From NCBI RefSeq assembly GCF_036884655.1, contig NC_088337.1, positions 33,152,501 through 33,216,500 on the forward strand: 64,000 nucleotides of DNA. Direction: 5' to 3'. The translations under genes were made by a program, and so were the position numbers. Under the pieces are notes generated by a model. The model saw nothing but the letters and a program-made list of their open reading frames with translations. It did not search any database and was not told the DNA's origin. Source of the stretch: Musa acuminata AAA Group. Taxonomy: Eukaryota > Streptophyta > Magnoliopsida > Zingiberales > Musaceae. Shown here piece by piece: positions 47,201-58,875 of the stretch (positions within the stretch are counted from its first letter, which is position 1; each line of letters begins with the position of its first letter).

Positions 47201-50154
47201 GTGGCTGGCTTACCCTTGAGGAATGCAGTTTCTGCCTTGCCTCCAAGTATTTTGGATTTACATGAATGCTGTGGGCTGGACGTTGTGGTTGGGAATCAAG
47301 TTTTGATGATACAGATCCAGATGAAACATTGATAACCGGTGGGAAACCAAGTTCTTTTTCAATTAACTGAAGTGAGGCATGGGGGAACACTCCTCTCCAT
47401 GTCCCAAAAAGATGTCTCATACTAGGACGAATAGAAGAATCAACCTGTTTATAGGCCTTGCAGAATACCTATAAATAAAAAATACATAGATCACAGATCA
47501 AGAACTCGAAGATGAAATGACACAAGACAAAAAGGAGAGGGTGAAAGGAACAGAAGCCAAAATATGCACAACAGCAAATAATGATGCAAGCTTCGGATAT
47601 ATTAATCCAACAGCAGAATCCACCTCAGGTAGCCTTGAAGCGAAATATCTGATATAATCTCTTCCAATATTCTTCACGATACTATCTAGGAGATACAGGG
47701 AAGGTAACTTTTGTTCAGTGGCCACCTGCATATCATCATAGGAACTATATATCATTGTTATTCCTTCATAATGAAAAGAAAACAATACATAAGTAAAGAA
47801 GGGACAAGGAACTGAAGACACAGGGAGATCATAAAAAACTACAGAAAAGAAATGGAGAAGAATTTTACAAGCAATTATGACTATCTAAAATAAAAAAGTT
47901 TACAGAAGCCATTTATTTATATTGATAATTGTTAAGGGAATAATGTGGATTACAGAGATTGACATTTTGATAACGATAAGGTAGAGAGAACAAAAGGAAC
48001 ATAATTCAAGTTATCGAGGATGGCATGCTTCCTGATTCACACTTTGCTTACCTACTCTGGAAATGTTGCACATAATTGGTGTTTCGATGAAAGATGGGTC
48101 TGAGCCTCAAATTTGTTACATATAAATCATATTTTATCAATATGGACTAATTTCAATTAACTAGAACAACCAATGTTTTCACATTTTTTAGTGAGTATAA
48201 ATTGAGAATTTAAAATGGAATATCTCAGAACAATGGGCTTACTATCATCTACTAACTTTTACGATGCTCCCAATTCTTCTTTCTCATTCACTCTGATGCT
48301 GCTAAATCTATCAGAACAAGTGCTGTTCACAGATAGTAGTAATCGAGAACATATTAAATTGAGAATACACTTTTACTACATCTATGCACAACAGCTTCAA
48401 CATTGACCAGAGCATGAAGCGTGTGGCCTGCTCAAGCCTAAGCCCTTTAGATAAGTTTGATCAAGATTCAAAATCCTGACAGCAAAACTTGATCAAAATA
48501 TTTAAGCCATTAATCGGATCAAACTTCACAAGGATTTCATTGAAAGCCTAGCCAGTCCAAAATAACCTGTATACAATGGTTTAAAATCTGCCATCCCAGC
48601 CAATAGTGTCCAAGATTAGCCAATTTGACCCCAAACCTTCAGCTTTTGAGGCAAAGTGATTCTAACTCAAAGATCATTTGGAACTGTCAAGGAGTTTGGC
48701 GTTGCATATCCTAGTTGATTCCAGTCGATTACAACCAATCCTAAGCTTGAATCAATTCCAGGAGATTTCACCAGAGACCATTGGCCCAACCGATCTCAAC
48801 CACACAGATTCCCAGTCTCATGATGATTCATTTTGATTGACGCTTGAGAAGATCGCACCAATAAAATTTAATGATAACGAAAAGGTGCCCCACCAGCCAT
48901 CAGCAAAAAATGCACTTCTCATCCGTTACATATCATGGTAGGATTCCATGTGAAACCATTTTACGAGCTGGACAAATCTAACAGGTACAAGGGACCATGA
49001 TATGCACATTGGAGAAGCCAGATGGAGAAGAAACCGATTGGAATTTAATTGATAAAAATATCTTTTAACTAGATTTTCCAGACCTATCCTTTTGCAGCTT
49101 TAATCCTAAAGCTGCATCAATATAACCAACAAGGTCGCTTATTATATGAGAAATGCATGTGCATGTATTGATAAAATAAGCAACAACTTCAGACCCCGTC
49201 GAGGACGTCTGATAAACCATTTTGTTGGTAAAAATCATCAACACGACCCCACATCAGACAATACTAAATCATCAACAAATGTAAGTCCCTCAAGAAGTAC
49301 ATAACCATTTGATGAAATTGTTGCATTTTTATTGGCGATTCAGTGGACCACAAACCATAATCACGATCAACCTAGTAAACCAATTGCTCACTCAGAAGTG
49401 TGCTGGGTAATAGCGTCACTTGTTTGTTTCACCTGCGCATGCAGATCATAACCTCGAGATTAATTGGTTCAAGGAAACATTTACATCAACTTTATTTAAT
49501 TGGGTGGACAAGTAGCCTTGATCAGAAGACGTCAGAGGATCGGTCTTCTTTTACACAGAAATCGTGTCATCATCGGTGGGATTGAGTAATGGGAACGTCT
49601 CTCGGCCCAAATACTGTTTTTGCAAGCACTTACTAGATCACAATCATACTGCGTCACCATAACAGGACAACATCCTCCTACGCCACATGATAGGATCAAG
49701 AAACTTGTCTTTTGACAATCTATTTCACAGAAAAGATCAAAACCTTGTGATTTATATGAGTTCAAGTACATCAGGTCACCTCGAGGACATTGGCGCAGAT
49801 GACAGCGGCAATTTCCTTCGCGGCGTGAAGACTCTCTCCGGCAATAATGGTCAGATTGGTGATGATAGGCTTGGAATTGAAAGTTAGTTCGGCAAGGGCC
49901 GTCCTGTACTGTGCCACGAGCTCTTGATGCGATCCTACTGGCGCAGCAGCATCGTCCCTTTCCTGCCTCTCGCGAGCCCTAGGCAACCTAGAAACCAACG
50001 GCTGGTTGCCGGCCCTGGCTGGAGGGATCAGGCGGTCCCGGTCGAAGGCGACGCGGTCCCTCACCACCGCGTCCTCCGCCACCAATCGAGGCCGCTTCGA
50101 GCCAGGCTCTCGGGAGCGATCCATGGCGGATCTGCGGGAGCTCTCCATCTCCAT
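41207..50154 (-). CDS. PCFS4: PCF11-like cleavage and polyadenylation factor (PCFS4 type), six exons, ~1141 aa
   Basis: Minus-strand exons are 50154-49780, 47725-47624, 47468-47214, 44431-44306, 44195-43611 and 43189-41207, all in phase 0. The CID domain, which binds the RNA polymerase II C-terminal tail, spans the first three exons: [20 protein letters not shown], then [20 protein letters not shown], then [20 protein letters not shown] with GTWRGVFP. A long disordered Ser/Pro/Gln region follows. The C-terminus has a C2H2 finger ([21 protein letters not shown]), the KWF motif, and a second zinc site ([10 protein letters not shown] with HAHC). Plant PCFS4 promotes 3'-end processing, including that of flowering-time transcripts. 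The start could also be the in-frame ATG at 50124. A last small exon is possible, because the tail after HAHC differs from relatives I remember. Confidence 0.92.
44432..47213. other. PCFS4 intron 3 (2.8 kb)
   Basis: AT-rich intronic DNA. It contains a G-rich patch at 45489-45524 with long G runs (seven, eight and four Gs), otherwise no features I can support. Confidence 0.6.
47726..49779. other. PCFS4 intron 1 (2.05 kb)
   Basis: AT-rich intronic DNA without recognisable coding sequence. A stretch at about 48420-48860 has a somewhat different, less AT-biased composition and could be an old repeat, but I cannot classify it. Confidence 0.55.
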
Positions 50155-51903
50155 CCCCCGGGAGATTCCGGCAGCCGTATCCTTATCGCTTAGTGCTCGC
50201 GGTACTCCAAGGAAGGAGCTGGGCCGCGCGATTCAGGAATGCAAGAGACCTACAATTAAGAGAATTGGGGCGGAAACGAAACCCTAGATCGATCGAGAGC
50301 TGGAGTTGGCAAAAGGGCCGCGGGAGGGCGCGACAGCAGCAGGTGCGGCTCGCATGAGTCGTGGTTAATTTGTAATTGCACCGGAAGGGTGGAGGGTAGT
50401 TTCGACTTTCGAGAATAGAAGCGGAAATATATGTTGGACGACAGACTTCCACTTTGCATCGATGTTTTAGATATACAAATATATCAAATATTATTTTAAA
50501 TCTTATTTTTTTTTAATATAATTTCATTAGATCAATATTTAAGATTTTACTTTAAAATATTTTTCTTTCTTTCTTTTATTTGGGATTGATGCACTGAATC
50601 GTCGAGACTAACTGAATGGATCCATATAATTTCCTGATGGTTATCTTTGTCTCTCTTCGACCTTACGATCGAAGAGTTTTTTCTTAATTTTTCTTTGGTT
50701 TTATCTTTTTACTTTTGTCTCGATATGCTTCTCAGATGGTACCGATGCTAAGAAAATATCTCTTTCTCCCTTACAAGGAGACTATATATCGTGACTCGGA
50801 TAGATTAACTGACCCATTTATTTTGTTTGACCTAAACCACCAGTTAAAAATACTTAGGTTGAAGTTAATAATAGTGTTATTTCCTTAATGTTGTTGACCG
50901 TGAAAAGGAATTTGCTCCCCTATGCCAGGCATTTGAAAAGGAAAACTAGGCCACGTCTTGAGATTAATGCCCTTTGTAGTCTAGTGTGTGAGCCTTCTCA
51001 AAATCATGATTTGGGGGGATGACAGGTCGTTTGTGATAAATGACCCAAACGAAGAGGGAAATTGAGGGGATCAACCTCGTTGCTAAGGATTAATGCACCA
51101 TGCAGTTGGCTCATGTGACCCTCTCAAAGATTGAGATGGACAGGGGCAGAGGATCATGTTCCTGTCGTAAGGGAGGAGGGGCGCGAGTTCTTTCACACAT
51201 ATCATCATCCAAATGACGGTCACGAACGAAAACGAAGAGTATATTGTTTACATTATTATATTTCTAGCATAATCACCCGACCCTTACGAGTAATATTAAT
51301 TTTATCCGGATGTTATAAATCAGATGTGAGTAAATAGCATTAGAACCATACCTTTACGTCTAATTTAGCTATAAAATCGAGTTGGTAGCTCATGAGAAAG
51401 TCAACAGCGACTAAGTTAATCGAAGGAAACAAAAACAAATCTCCTTTTGTTTTTTTGGCTAAATTAGTTGAGACAATATATTTTATTGTGATGACTAAGT
51501 CAATCGAAATTAGGCCACAACGCATGTCGAAAGATATCCCGGAGATCCATTTATTCGAAGGTAAGCTATCATGAGACGTCAACACATGGAGTTGCAAGTC
51601 TTGCAAGACGATAACTTCAATCTCTTTGGCAGGATATCCTAAAGAATTAGCACAGTGGATGAAAACAAGCTACGATTAGGGTGGGGATCAAAGCTTTGAA
51701 CTCCATGCACTCTTGTGATCTATATATAAACGATAGTGCTCTATTCGTGTGAAGCACGTATGACAATTTCCTTCATCTCCTCTCCACCACAAGTTTACAC
51801 TCTGCAGTGGAGGAGGATCATGAGGACGCGGAATCCAGAATGGCTTCAAGCTGAAGAGGAGAAGGATTAAATGGTAAGCCGCATTTGATGATGCCATGGG
51901 GTT

Positions 51904-52090
51904 TCTTCGTGCCTCGGCTTGCTTCTGTTCTTGTCCGAATCAACAACAGAAGCAAGGTGATGATGATACCTTGTCGACTCCACCTTAGCTTCTGTTCTTC
52001 ATGCCTCGGCTTGCTTCTGTTCTCCTATTCAAGCTGAAGAGGAGAACGAACAAGATCACCTGAAACCTTGTCGACTCCACTTTAGCTTAC
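51904..52090. repeat. Partial ~92-bp tandem duplication
   Basis: GCCTCGGCTTGCTTCTGTTCT occurs near 51910 and again near 52002, and ACCTTGTCGACTCCAC(C/T)TTA at about 51970 and 52067. CAAGCTGAAGAGGAGAA occurs at about 51847 and 52028. The pattern suggests duplication followed by rearrangement. Confidence 0.7.
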
Positions 52091-52768
52091 ACTCCAGGCT
52101 TTTCTGCATTATATTCCGCAAGGTGATATCAGATAGCCAAAAACACCGAGCAGTCGTTGACTTGGTGATCTTACAGTGAAGTCGTAAGAGAACAAGGAGG
52201 AATGCAGCAGCTTTCACTGTTCTGCCGACCATTCAGTGGCCATCAGTTAGAGACAAACTACATCGAAGCAAGCACATGCAGAAAGGGACCGACCCCGCAA
52301 CTTGGATTCGCACAAAAGCTTCGCGTGCCTGGTGATCATGAAAGCCGACGAGGGATCCAAGAGACAAGATGTGCGTCTTCATCTTATGATGATGCCTGCA
52401 ACTTGGCTCCACCTACATTCCTTCCTCTGCCTGCATTCACCTTCCTTCCCACGGTCTCGCCAGCTTGGTGATGAGTCGTTAACGAAGAGGGGATGTGGAC
52501 TTGTACAGATCCCTTCCGATCCTCCACCGGATGATGTGCTTTTATTAAGTAGTACGACAGTAAAGTATGAGATTAAGCGTCCAAATTCCGGTACTAAATT
52601 AGCAGCATGACAGGAATACTGGATGTTGCAGTTGATATGAGGACAGAGGAATGCCACCAATCATTTCGGCCACATAAACAGTGCCTCAATACTTGCAGCG
52701 TGTTGTCCCCTTGTGCAGCAACCAAGATGTACAATTATTGAATGCTTATATGCAGCATCGGGTGGCCC

Positions 52769-52792
52769 TCTCTCTCTCTCTCTCTCTCTCTT
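52769..52792. repeat. (CT)n microsatellite
   Basis: About twelve CT units. Confidence 0.95.
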
Positions 52793-53154
52793 CTGCACAA
52801 GTATTACATTACCCATGACAATAAACCATACAGGTATTTGTCTCCTATGTTAAGACACACCACTTGAACAAGGAAGGAATCTACAACTTAGCACCGGAGT
52901 ACTGCCAACCATATGTATATTATGTGGTCGGGGCTTGATTGGTTCATGCGAGTCTCAAGACTATAACGCGAGGAAATGGACGAGGATAATTCTCTTCCAT
53001 GTTGTGTTTGCATGCACCAACTTCATTTGTTTTCCTTGCTTCTACAACACAGCCTTTGAGGAGCAGAGATAACAAGGACCATGATTCCTGCAAGATAAAA
53101 CCGCAGCAGTCCACTGTAACATGTGGCGTTGGCTGTCTTCCAAGGCCCCGCCCA

Positions 53155-53160
53155 TATATA
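53155..53160 (+). promoter_or_regulatory. TATA box of the DUF868 gene
   Basis: TATATA within CCCATATATAGCTAGC lies 91 bp before the ATG at 53246, which would place the transcription start near 53190. Confidence 0.5.
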
Positions 53161-53245
53161 GCTAGCTATTTCAACCTCCTCTTCTGCTCTTGGTTGGAGG
53201 TGGAGAGGAGCGACATCCCCTTTTCCTCTGGTTCTTCTCGTTACG

Positions 53246-54118
53246 ATGAGAGATCTTGCCGGTTGCTTTGCGAGCCAAGCTGCCAGAGTCGCGGAAGCTT
53301 CATGCTCTGCCAACCGGAACTCGTCGTCGGTCGCGGAGCGGCCGATTCAAAATGCCGTCACTTGTTTCTACAGAACCGTGCTCTCCACCCACAAGGAGCT
53401 GCTCACCAGGGTGGTCTGGTCCAAGCATCATCAAGCCGCCGCTTCCCTCTCCGTCACGATCCAGGACTCCACGTCGAATGCCGTGGAATCCCAGCTCCCG
53501 CAGAAGACGAAAGGCAGCCGGTGCTTCGTCGCCGGCGACTCGGTCATCGGCCTTCACTGGGATATCTCCGCCGCCAAGTACGAGATGGGGCCTGAGCCTG
53601 CCAAGGATTTCTACGTCGTCATGATCGCCGACGCCGAGTTCGCCCTGTTGCTCGGGGACATGTGCGGGGAGTTCATGAAGAAGGACGAGGGCGCACTGCC
53701 GGTGGCGGAGTTCTCGGTGGTGAGCAGGAGGGAGCAAGTGCGCGGCGCCACTCTCTACTCGACCAGGGCGCAGTTCGGGGGCGACGGGAAGAAGCACGAG
53801 ATCTTGATCCGATGCAAAGGAGACGAGTTGGACGGGGACGACTCGGAGCTGCACGTCGCGGTGGACAAGAAGATATTGGTGAGCGTGAAGAGGCTGAAGT
53901 GGAACTTCCGGGGGAACCAGACGATATTCGTGGACGGGTCGACCATCGACGTGATGTGGGACGTTCATGGCTGGTGGTTCTGCGACTCCTCCCACTGCGC
54001 GCTGTTCATGTTCCGGACGAGGAACTCGCCGCAGCGCAGGCTGTGGTCGGAGGAAGAACTGGCGCAGGGGACGATGTCTGGGTTCTCTCTACTGATCCAA
54101 GCCTTCAAGAGCCAGTGA
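53246..54118 (+). CDS. DUF868 family protein, 290 aa, intronless
   Basis: This is a GC-rich single-exon gene. The order of blocks matches the plant DUF868 family: an N-terminal PIQNAVTCFYRTVLSTH, a β-rich region with VTIQDS, then DSVIGLHWDISAAKY and PEPAKDFYVVMIADAEFALL with LLGDM. These are followed by STRAQFGGDGKKHEI, VDKKILVSVKRLKWNFRGNQ and the family signature TIFVDGSTIDVMWDVHGWWF. DUF868 proteins are plant-specific, about 280-340 residues long, with no known biochemical function. No signal peptide or membrane segment is evident. The start at 53246 gives the usual length. The family assignment is firm; the role is unknown. Confidence 0.9.
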   Translation: MRDLAGCFASQAARVAEASCSANRNSSSVAERPIQNAVTCFYRTVLSTHKELLTRVVWSKHHQAAASLSVTIQDSTSNAVESQLPQKTKGSRCFVAGDSVIGLHWDISAAKYEMGPEPAKDFYVVMIADAEFALLLGDMCGEFMKKDEGALPVAEFSVVSRREQVRGATLYSTRAQFGGDGKKHEILIRCKGDELDGDDSELHVAVDKKILVSVKRLKWNFRGNQTIFVDGSTIDVMWDVHGWWFCDSSHCALFMFRTRNSPQRRLWSEEELAQGTMSGFSLLIQAFKSQ

Positions 54119-57100
54119 AGAAGCTGACGAGTGATTTGGCCGATCGCTTCTCCGTCCATGTAATATGTCCTCCTCCTATTCCTTTCAGTCTTGCCTCGGA
54201 GCACTCGCTGCTCCGTCGAGATTTAATATGTTTCGAAGGATAAAACATAACCAAAGAGTTAAAATGTATTTGCAACCACAATCTCGATCGTGTCTTTGTG
54301 TTCTTTGATAGGCTGATTGGAAGCAATTGTCTTGACATTGAGAATTTGGAAGAAATCTTGATAAGTGTAGTGTCAATGATAATAAAATTGGAGCTCCTGA
54401 AAACCACCAGCCACAGTCTGGACATCGAATCAAAACTAGAAAAATGAATCCATCAAGATTTGTATCGAATCTAAAGAAACCTCTCTAAATCTAGCATTAC
54501 TCCAGCATGAACAAAAATTTCAACACAAAAACTAGCATTACTCCCAAGCTCAACAAAATATCATCACCCAGAGTTTTGTGGAACTATTACTTCTGGTGCA
54601 CACTTGTGCATTACAATGACAACAGGGCAAGCACATCCCATTCCAAACCATTGAGAAACATGAGATATAATACCACAGAGAGAGCCATGTGACAGATTCA
54701 TTTGCTGTGATCATGTTGCAACTTCACCAGTATAATACTGTCCTAGTATGTGTAAGTTATGGACAAAAAGTTTTCCTTAGAAAACTTCTACAAACATTTC
54801 TTCCCATTATTTGCTAACTCTTCTACTAAAACAGAGATCGCTTTCTAGTTTTCTCACATCTCATACAGCAGAAAACAAAATGGGAAACCATTTCCCTTTC
54901 ACAAATTGTTGTTTAGTTTTCATGGAATTAATTTTTCCATGAAACTCCTTTTCCACCGTATTTCTTGGAACCAAATGGATCTCGTCATAAACATACAATT
55001 CAATGTCATAGAAATGAATAAACTACAATAAGATTGACTAAACTATTTCTGTAGAAATACGAAAAGCTATCGAGGATAATTAAAAATGTTAAGCATCATG
55101 TTACAAACAAAGCACTTCCCATAAAAGATTGCCAAATTTCATCTTTTCAACATGATATTATGATGATGATTAATAACCTTATATCAGCTGTGCAAATCCA
55201 GGCACCATCTGTATCAGCTAATTTTAAATCCGATAAGCAGTGTAAGATTAACAGGCACAAGGAAGAATGAAGATGTGTCATTCGGTGGATCCATCTATGG
55301 TGCACAAGAACTATTTTATTCAAAAAGGGTAGGAATGTCAAATTGGCCAAAAATATCTAAGAGGCAAAATTATGTTAGGCTATTCATGGAGAAAAAGCCT
55401 TCTACACATTCTTCTAAACAGAAATAAGACTTTCCAGCATTTTAGCTTTTGGCCTCCGCATTGACTCTAATTTGGTACTTTTTCCAGCCTTAGGACACAA
55501 AATGTAAATATCTCAGCGTTCCTCTAAATATGACAACTCAACAGAATAGAGAATGCCTTGATAGATGGCAGGCCCATACAAGAATTCGTACAAACATGAC
55601 TTGATTATGCATGATAAGGGCAGACTGGAAAAAGGACATGCAAACCAGCTCTTTGTACAAAGTAGATAGCCATTACTCTTTTGCTTGGTTTGCCCCTTCT
55701 GATAAACTACACTGTGTAATTACCCATAAGAACAAGAAAGAACAGAAACATAGCAACAGAATTTGGCTGTTCATCGAATTTTGACATCTATATTGAACAA
55801 AAAAGAATTGCATTACTCTTTGATTCACTTAGAACAGCGATGTCAAATATTTCACTCAGAAAGAAAAAATATCATGACACAAAACATTTGCATTAAAGGA
55901 AATGAAACATTTTGATCAATACAAAAATTGCAAGTATCATGTAGAGAGGTACAAATATATAGCTCAAGCTCAGCATGTTGACGCACGCAGCTTACGGCTT
56001 GGTGAACTAAAGCAAAATAAAGCATCCACATTTTTCAAGTAGATATAATAATTACTTTTGACAATTATTTGCAACAAGAATATCAATGCATTTTGCAGTT
56101 TTGTCTCTGGATGTTGCACATCTACCATCTACCTTCAGAGGCATCTCAAGATCCACCATAGAGAAGATTAATACTAATACTTTGATACTGCGATTTAACA
56201 TGCAGTTATAACACAAAGAGATGCAAGGATGGAGTAATGGGTAACTGTGTGTAGACAACTAAGAGTAAATGATAAAATCGTCATGGTTAATGTAAGACGG
56301 AAAAAGAGAAAAAAAACAATGACAGACAACATGAGCAAACAAATATAATTTTCTTTTATAGGATGTCGTCCCATGGTGATGCATCTTTACTCTAAAATGC
56401 ATTAGGTATGGCTTCATATACGAGTCGAGAACAAGAACAAAAATCTGTCCAACCTATCCAACATCTTAAAATGAATAAGTCACCTCATTCCTTCAAGCCA
56501 GAAAAATCTTTCCATTGGCCGGGAAAGACCATGATGCCCTTATGGTTCCACATTCAGTAGATTAGATTAGTCCATTAGATTAGAGGAGTCACCATAAATT
56601 ATTTTGGCTTCGTGAGATTGGACCACATAAGCAAAGCATATTCTATTTATGTTACTATTCTAGTAGTTGTGTGAGATCAGATTGTGATAATTTAAAATTA
56701 CAGCAGACAAATATTGGCATAAAAAGTTGTGATCCCTCGAGCATCATGAAGGAGAGGTAAGGAAAGGTTATGATCATCATAAAATCTACTTCATAAATGT
56801 GATCATCATTATCGTACATGAAAGACACCAGCTTTAATCAGAGAGTAACAAGCACTTTGAGAAGTAACAAAAATGTGCTCTTACATAGTATTCCAGAAAA
56901 GACATCCGGTTTCCAAGCTATCTTGTTGATGTCAAAGTTGATTTCCTTTTCCGTAATTATTGGTTTTCAACTATTTAAGATTATTTAGAGAGCCGAGAAG
57001 CAAAAACTGACTTATAATTGTCCTCCAGAAGAACTAAGATAGCAGATGATTAATCAATCTTTCCACACGAAGATATATATTAAAAAGAATTTGTTTCTCT

Positions 57101-57495
57101 CCCACATAAATTTCTCATGTGATCAGCTGCAAGAAGTTCATTGTCATCTTTGGCAGATTAACACAATGAAAGAAGATTGAGTTACATAGTCCTAAGTATA
57201 AATCATGTTTCAGCAAAGATGTAGTTGCTGAAACATGCCCTTCATCATCATCGAACAGAACATAAGGGAAAACCTTGTAAGGTGTTACAAAAGAATAACT
57301 TCCTGCCCATGTACCTTTCCAAAAGAAACCCTAAACAGAATGGAAACTAAAAACTTCAATTTATCATGAAACATTGCGTCTGGGATCTGAAGCTGAAACT
57401 TACACTACAACAAGTTTAAACATCATCAATTGAAACAACAGGAAGTGCAGCGGACCTGAGATTTGATGGAGTGATGGTTCCATGGATGGCCTCCC
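54119..57495. other. Intergenic region between convergent DUF868 and xylosyltransferase genes
   Basis: A 3.4-kb AT-rich stretch holding the 3' flanks of the two genes. I see no further gene, RNA or definable transposon. Confidence 0.5.
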
Positions 57496-58875
57496 TCACC
57501 CTCTGGTTTCTATCCCGGCTTTGAGATTAAGCTGATCCAAGAATTCCAGTGGCTTTGCTGTTTGCTTCTTGGTCCTCCTAATGTTGGGGCTAGCCAAGCT
57601 CCCATGAGCAAACCCATACATCCTCAGGACCTGGTTGTCCGCAAAATTGAAAGCTCTCTCCATGCTACTCAAGCACCTCTCCACAGGATAGTCCCCATAG
57701 CTACCACACGGCTTGCAGCCGACGAAGTGCGTCACGAATGGCCACCTCTCGTCCCCGAGGCCCGGATGGTGCTTCTCCATCATCTCCTCGTACCTGTCCA
57801 CCAATCCAGCCCAGTAACCATGGAGGTAATACGAGTTCTCAATGTAGACCTTGTCGCCCCACTTGTCCTGCTGCGACAACAGCAAGTATATGAGCGCCGA
57901 CTGATCATCCGCCTCGAATGCGGGCCGGCCCTTCAGGTTCGCCGTCAGTATCTTGCCGGCCTCGTCGCGAATGCGACCTTTAGGCCCCATCGGCGCCCAA
58001 GCATCGAGCAGATCAAGGATCCACTGGCAATTGCGCAGCAGGAAGCTCCCGGTGTTGAGGCCGATCCAGGAGTGCTTCTCGAAAATGAGATCTGGATAGC
58101 CGTGGACGACGAGATTATGGGCGGCGTAGCGGTCGAGAGGGATCTCGAAGGCCATGTCCGTGAAGAGCGCATCGCTGTCCATCCACCAGATCCACTCCAC
58201 CTCCGGGTGCGACAGCATCAGCCGCCGGATAAGCGGGAGCTTCGCCCAGTACCCGGCGAGCTCCCGGTCTAGGTGCGCCATGTTGTAGACGATCTCGATC
58301 CCGTGGAGGCGGCAGTAGTCGATCTTGTTCTTGGTCGCCTTCAGGAGGTAGTGATCGCCGATGGAGCTGTCGCAGGGGTTGGGCGGCGAGCCGGTTACGA
58401 GGAGGATCCGCGGCTTGCCTCCGGGGATCCGACTCGGGAACCCCGGGTTCTCGCCCAGCCACCGCCGCCGCTGATCGTCCCAGTCGGAGATCCTGGGGCC
58501 GAGGGTGTAATTCTCGGCGGCCGCGAGGACGGAAGCGGAGGTGTAGTTCAGGGAGGCGGCGGTGGAGTTGAAGCCGAAGGGGATCTGGTCCGCGTCGTCG
58601 GGGTCGGAGTCGGAGCGGATCTCGCGGAGGATGCGGTCGATATCCTCGACGACCTTCTGGTCGGCGGCGGCCGCGTCTCCGCCGGCGCCCGCGAGGCTTC
58701 CGATGCCGACGGTGCCGCGGAGGACGAGGATGGTGACGACGCCGCAGAAGACGGTGATCTTGAGGTTGTTGAAGGTCTTGCGGATCTGGCGGCGACGGGG
58801 GAGGCGGGAGCGGGTGGCGGCGTCGGGGCGGTCCCTCGCCGACGTCGGTTTGAGGCCGGCCGCCTCCTGGCCCAT
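57496..58875 (-). CDS. XXT5: Xyloglucan 6-xylosyltransferase, XXT5 type (GT34), 459 aa
   Basis: The enzyme adds alpha-1,6-xylose from UDP-xylose to the glucan backbone of xyloglucan in the Golgi. I chose the ATG at 58875 (MGQEAAG), which fits XXT5-like proteins starting MGQ; the in-frame ATG at 59019 adds an unrelated leader. A basic N-terminus leads to KTFNNLKI and a single type II transmembrane anchor (about 39-59, including ITVFCGVVTILVLRG). A stem region follows. The catalytic domain has YTLGPRISDWD, NPCDSSIGDHYLLK, IDYCRLHGIEIVYNMAHLD, and the DxD motif WWMDSDALFTD (D233-S-D235). It continues with GLNTGSFLLRNCQW, EADDQSALIYLL and THFVGCKPCGSYGDYPVERC. HPEVEWIWWMDSDALFTD and the C-terminal PLEFLDQL agree with the XXT5 rather than the XXT1/2 branch. 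Intronless and GC-rich. Confidence 0.94.
   Translation of the reverse strand: MGQEAAGLKPTSARDRPDAATRSRLPRRRQIRKTFNNLKITVFCGVVTILVLRGTVGIGSLAGAGGDAAAADQKVVEDIDRILREIRSDSDPDDADQIPFGFNSTAASLNYTSASVLAAAENYTLGPRISDWDDQRRRWLGENPGFPSRIPGGKPRILLVTGSPPNPCDSSIGDHYLLKATKNKIDYCRLHGIEIVYNMAHLDRELAGYWAKLPLIRRLMLSHPEVEWIWWMDSDALFTDMAFEIPLDRYAAHNLVVHGYPDLIFEKHSWIGLNTGSFLLRNCQWILDLLDAWAPMGPKGRIRDEAGKILTANLKGRPAFEADDQSALIYLLLSQQDKWGDKVYIENSYYLHGYWAGLVDRYEEMMEKHHPGLGDERWPFVTHFVGCKPCGSYGDYPVERCLSSMERAFNFADNQVLRMYGFAHGSLASPNIRRTKKQTAKPLEFLDQLNLKAGIETRG

Larger units (their letters stand above)
50155..53245. other. Intergenic region between PCFS4-like and DUF868 genes
   Basis: The first ~300 bp are GC-rich and are the PCFS4 leader/promoter. 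The rest contains a partial tandem duplication (51904-52090), a CT microsatellite (52769-52792) and the DUF868 promoter. Frames such as 52202-52471 show no resemblance to known proteins. Confidence 0.5.

Noticed and set aside
53300..53995. 231-codon minus-strand frame
   Set aside because: Antisense shadow of the DUF868 gene.
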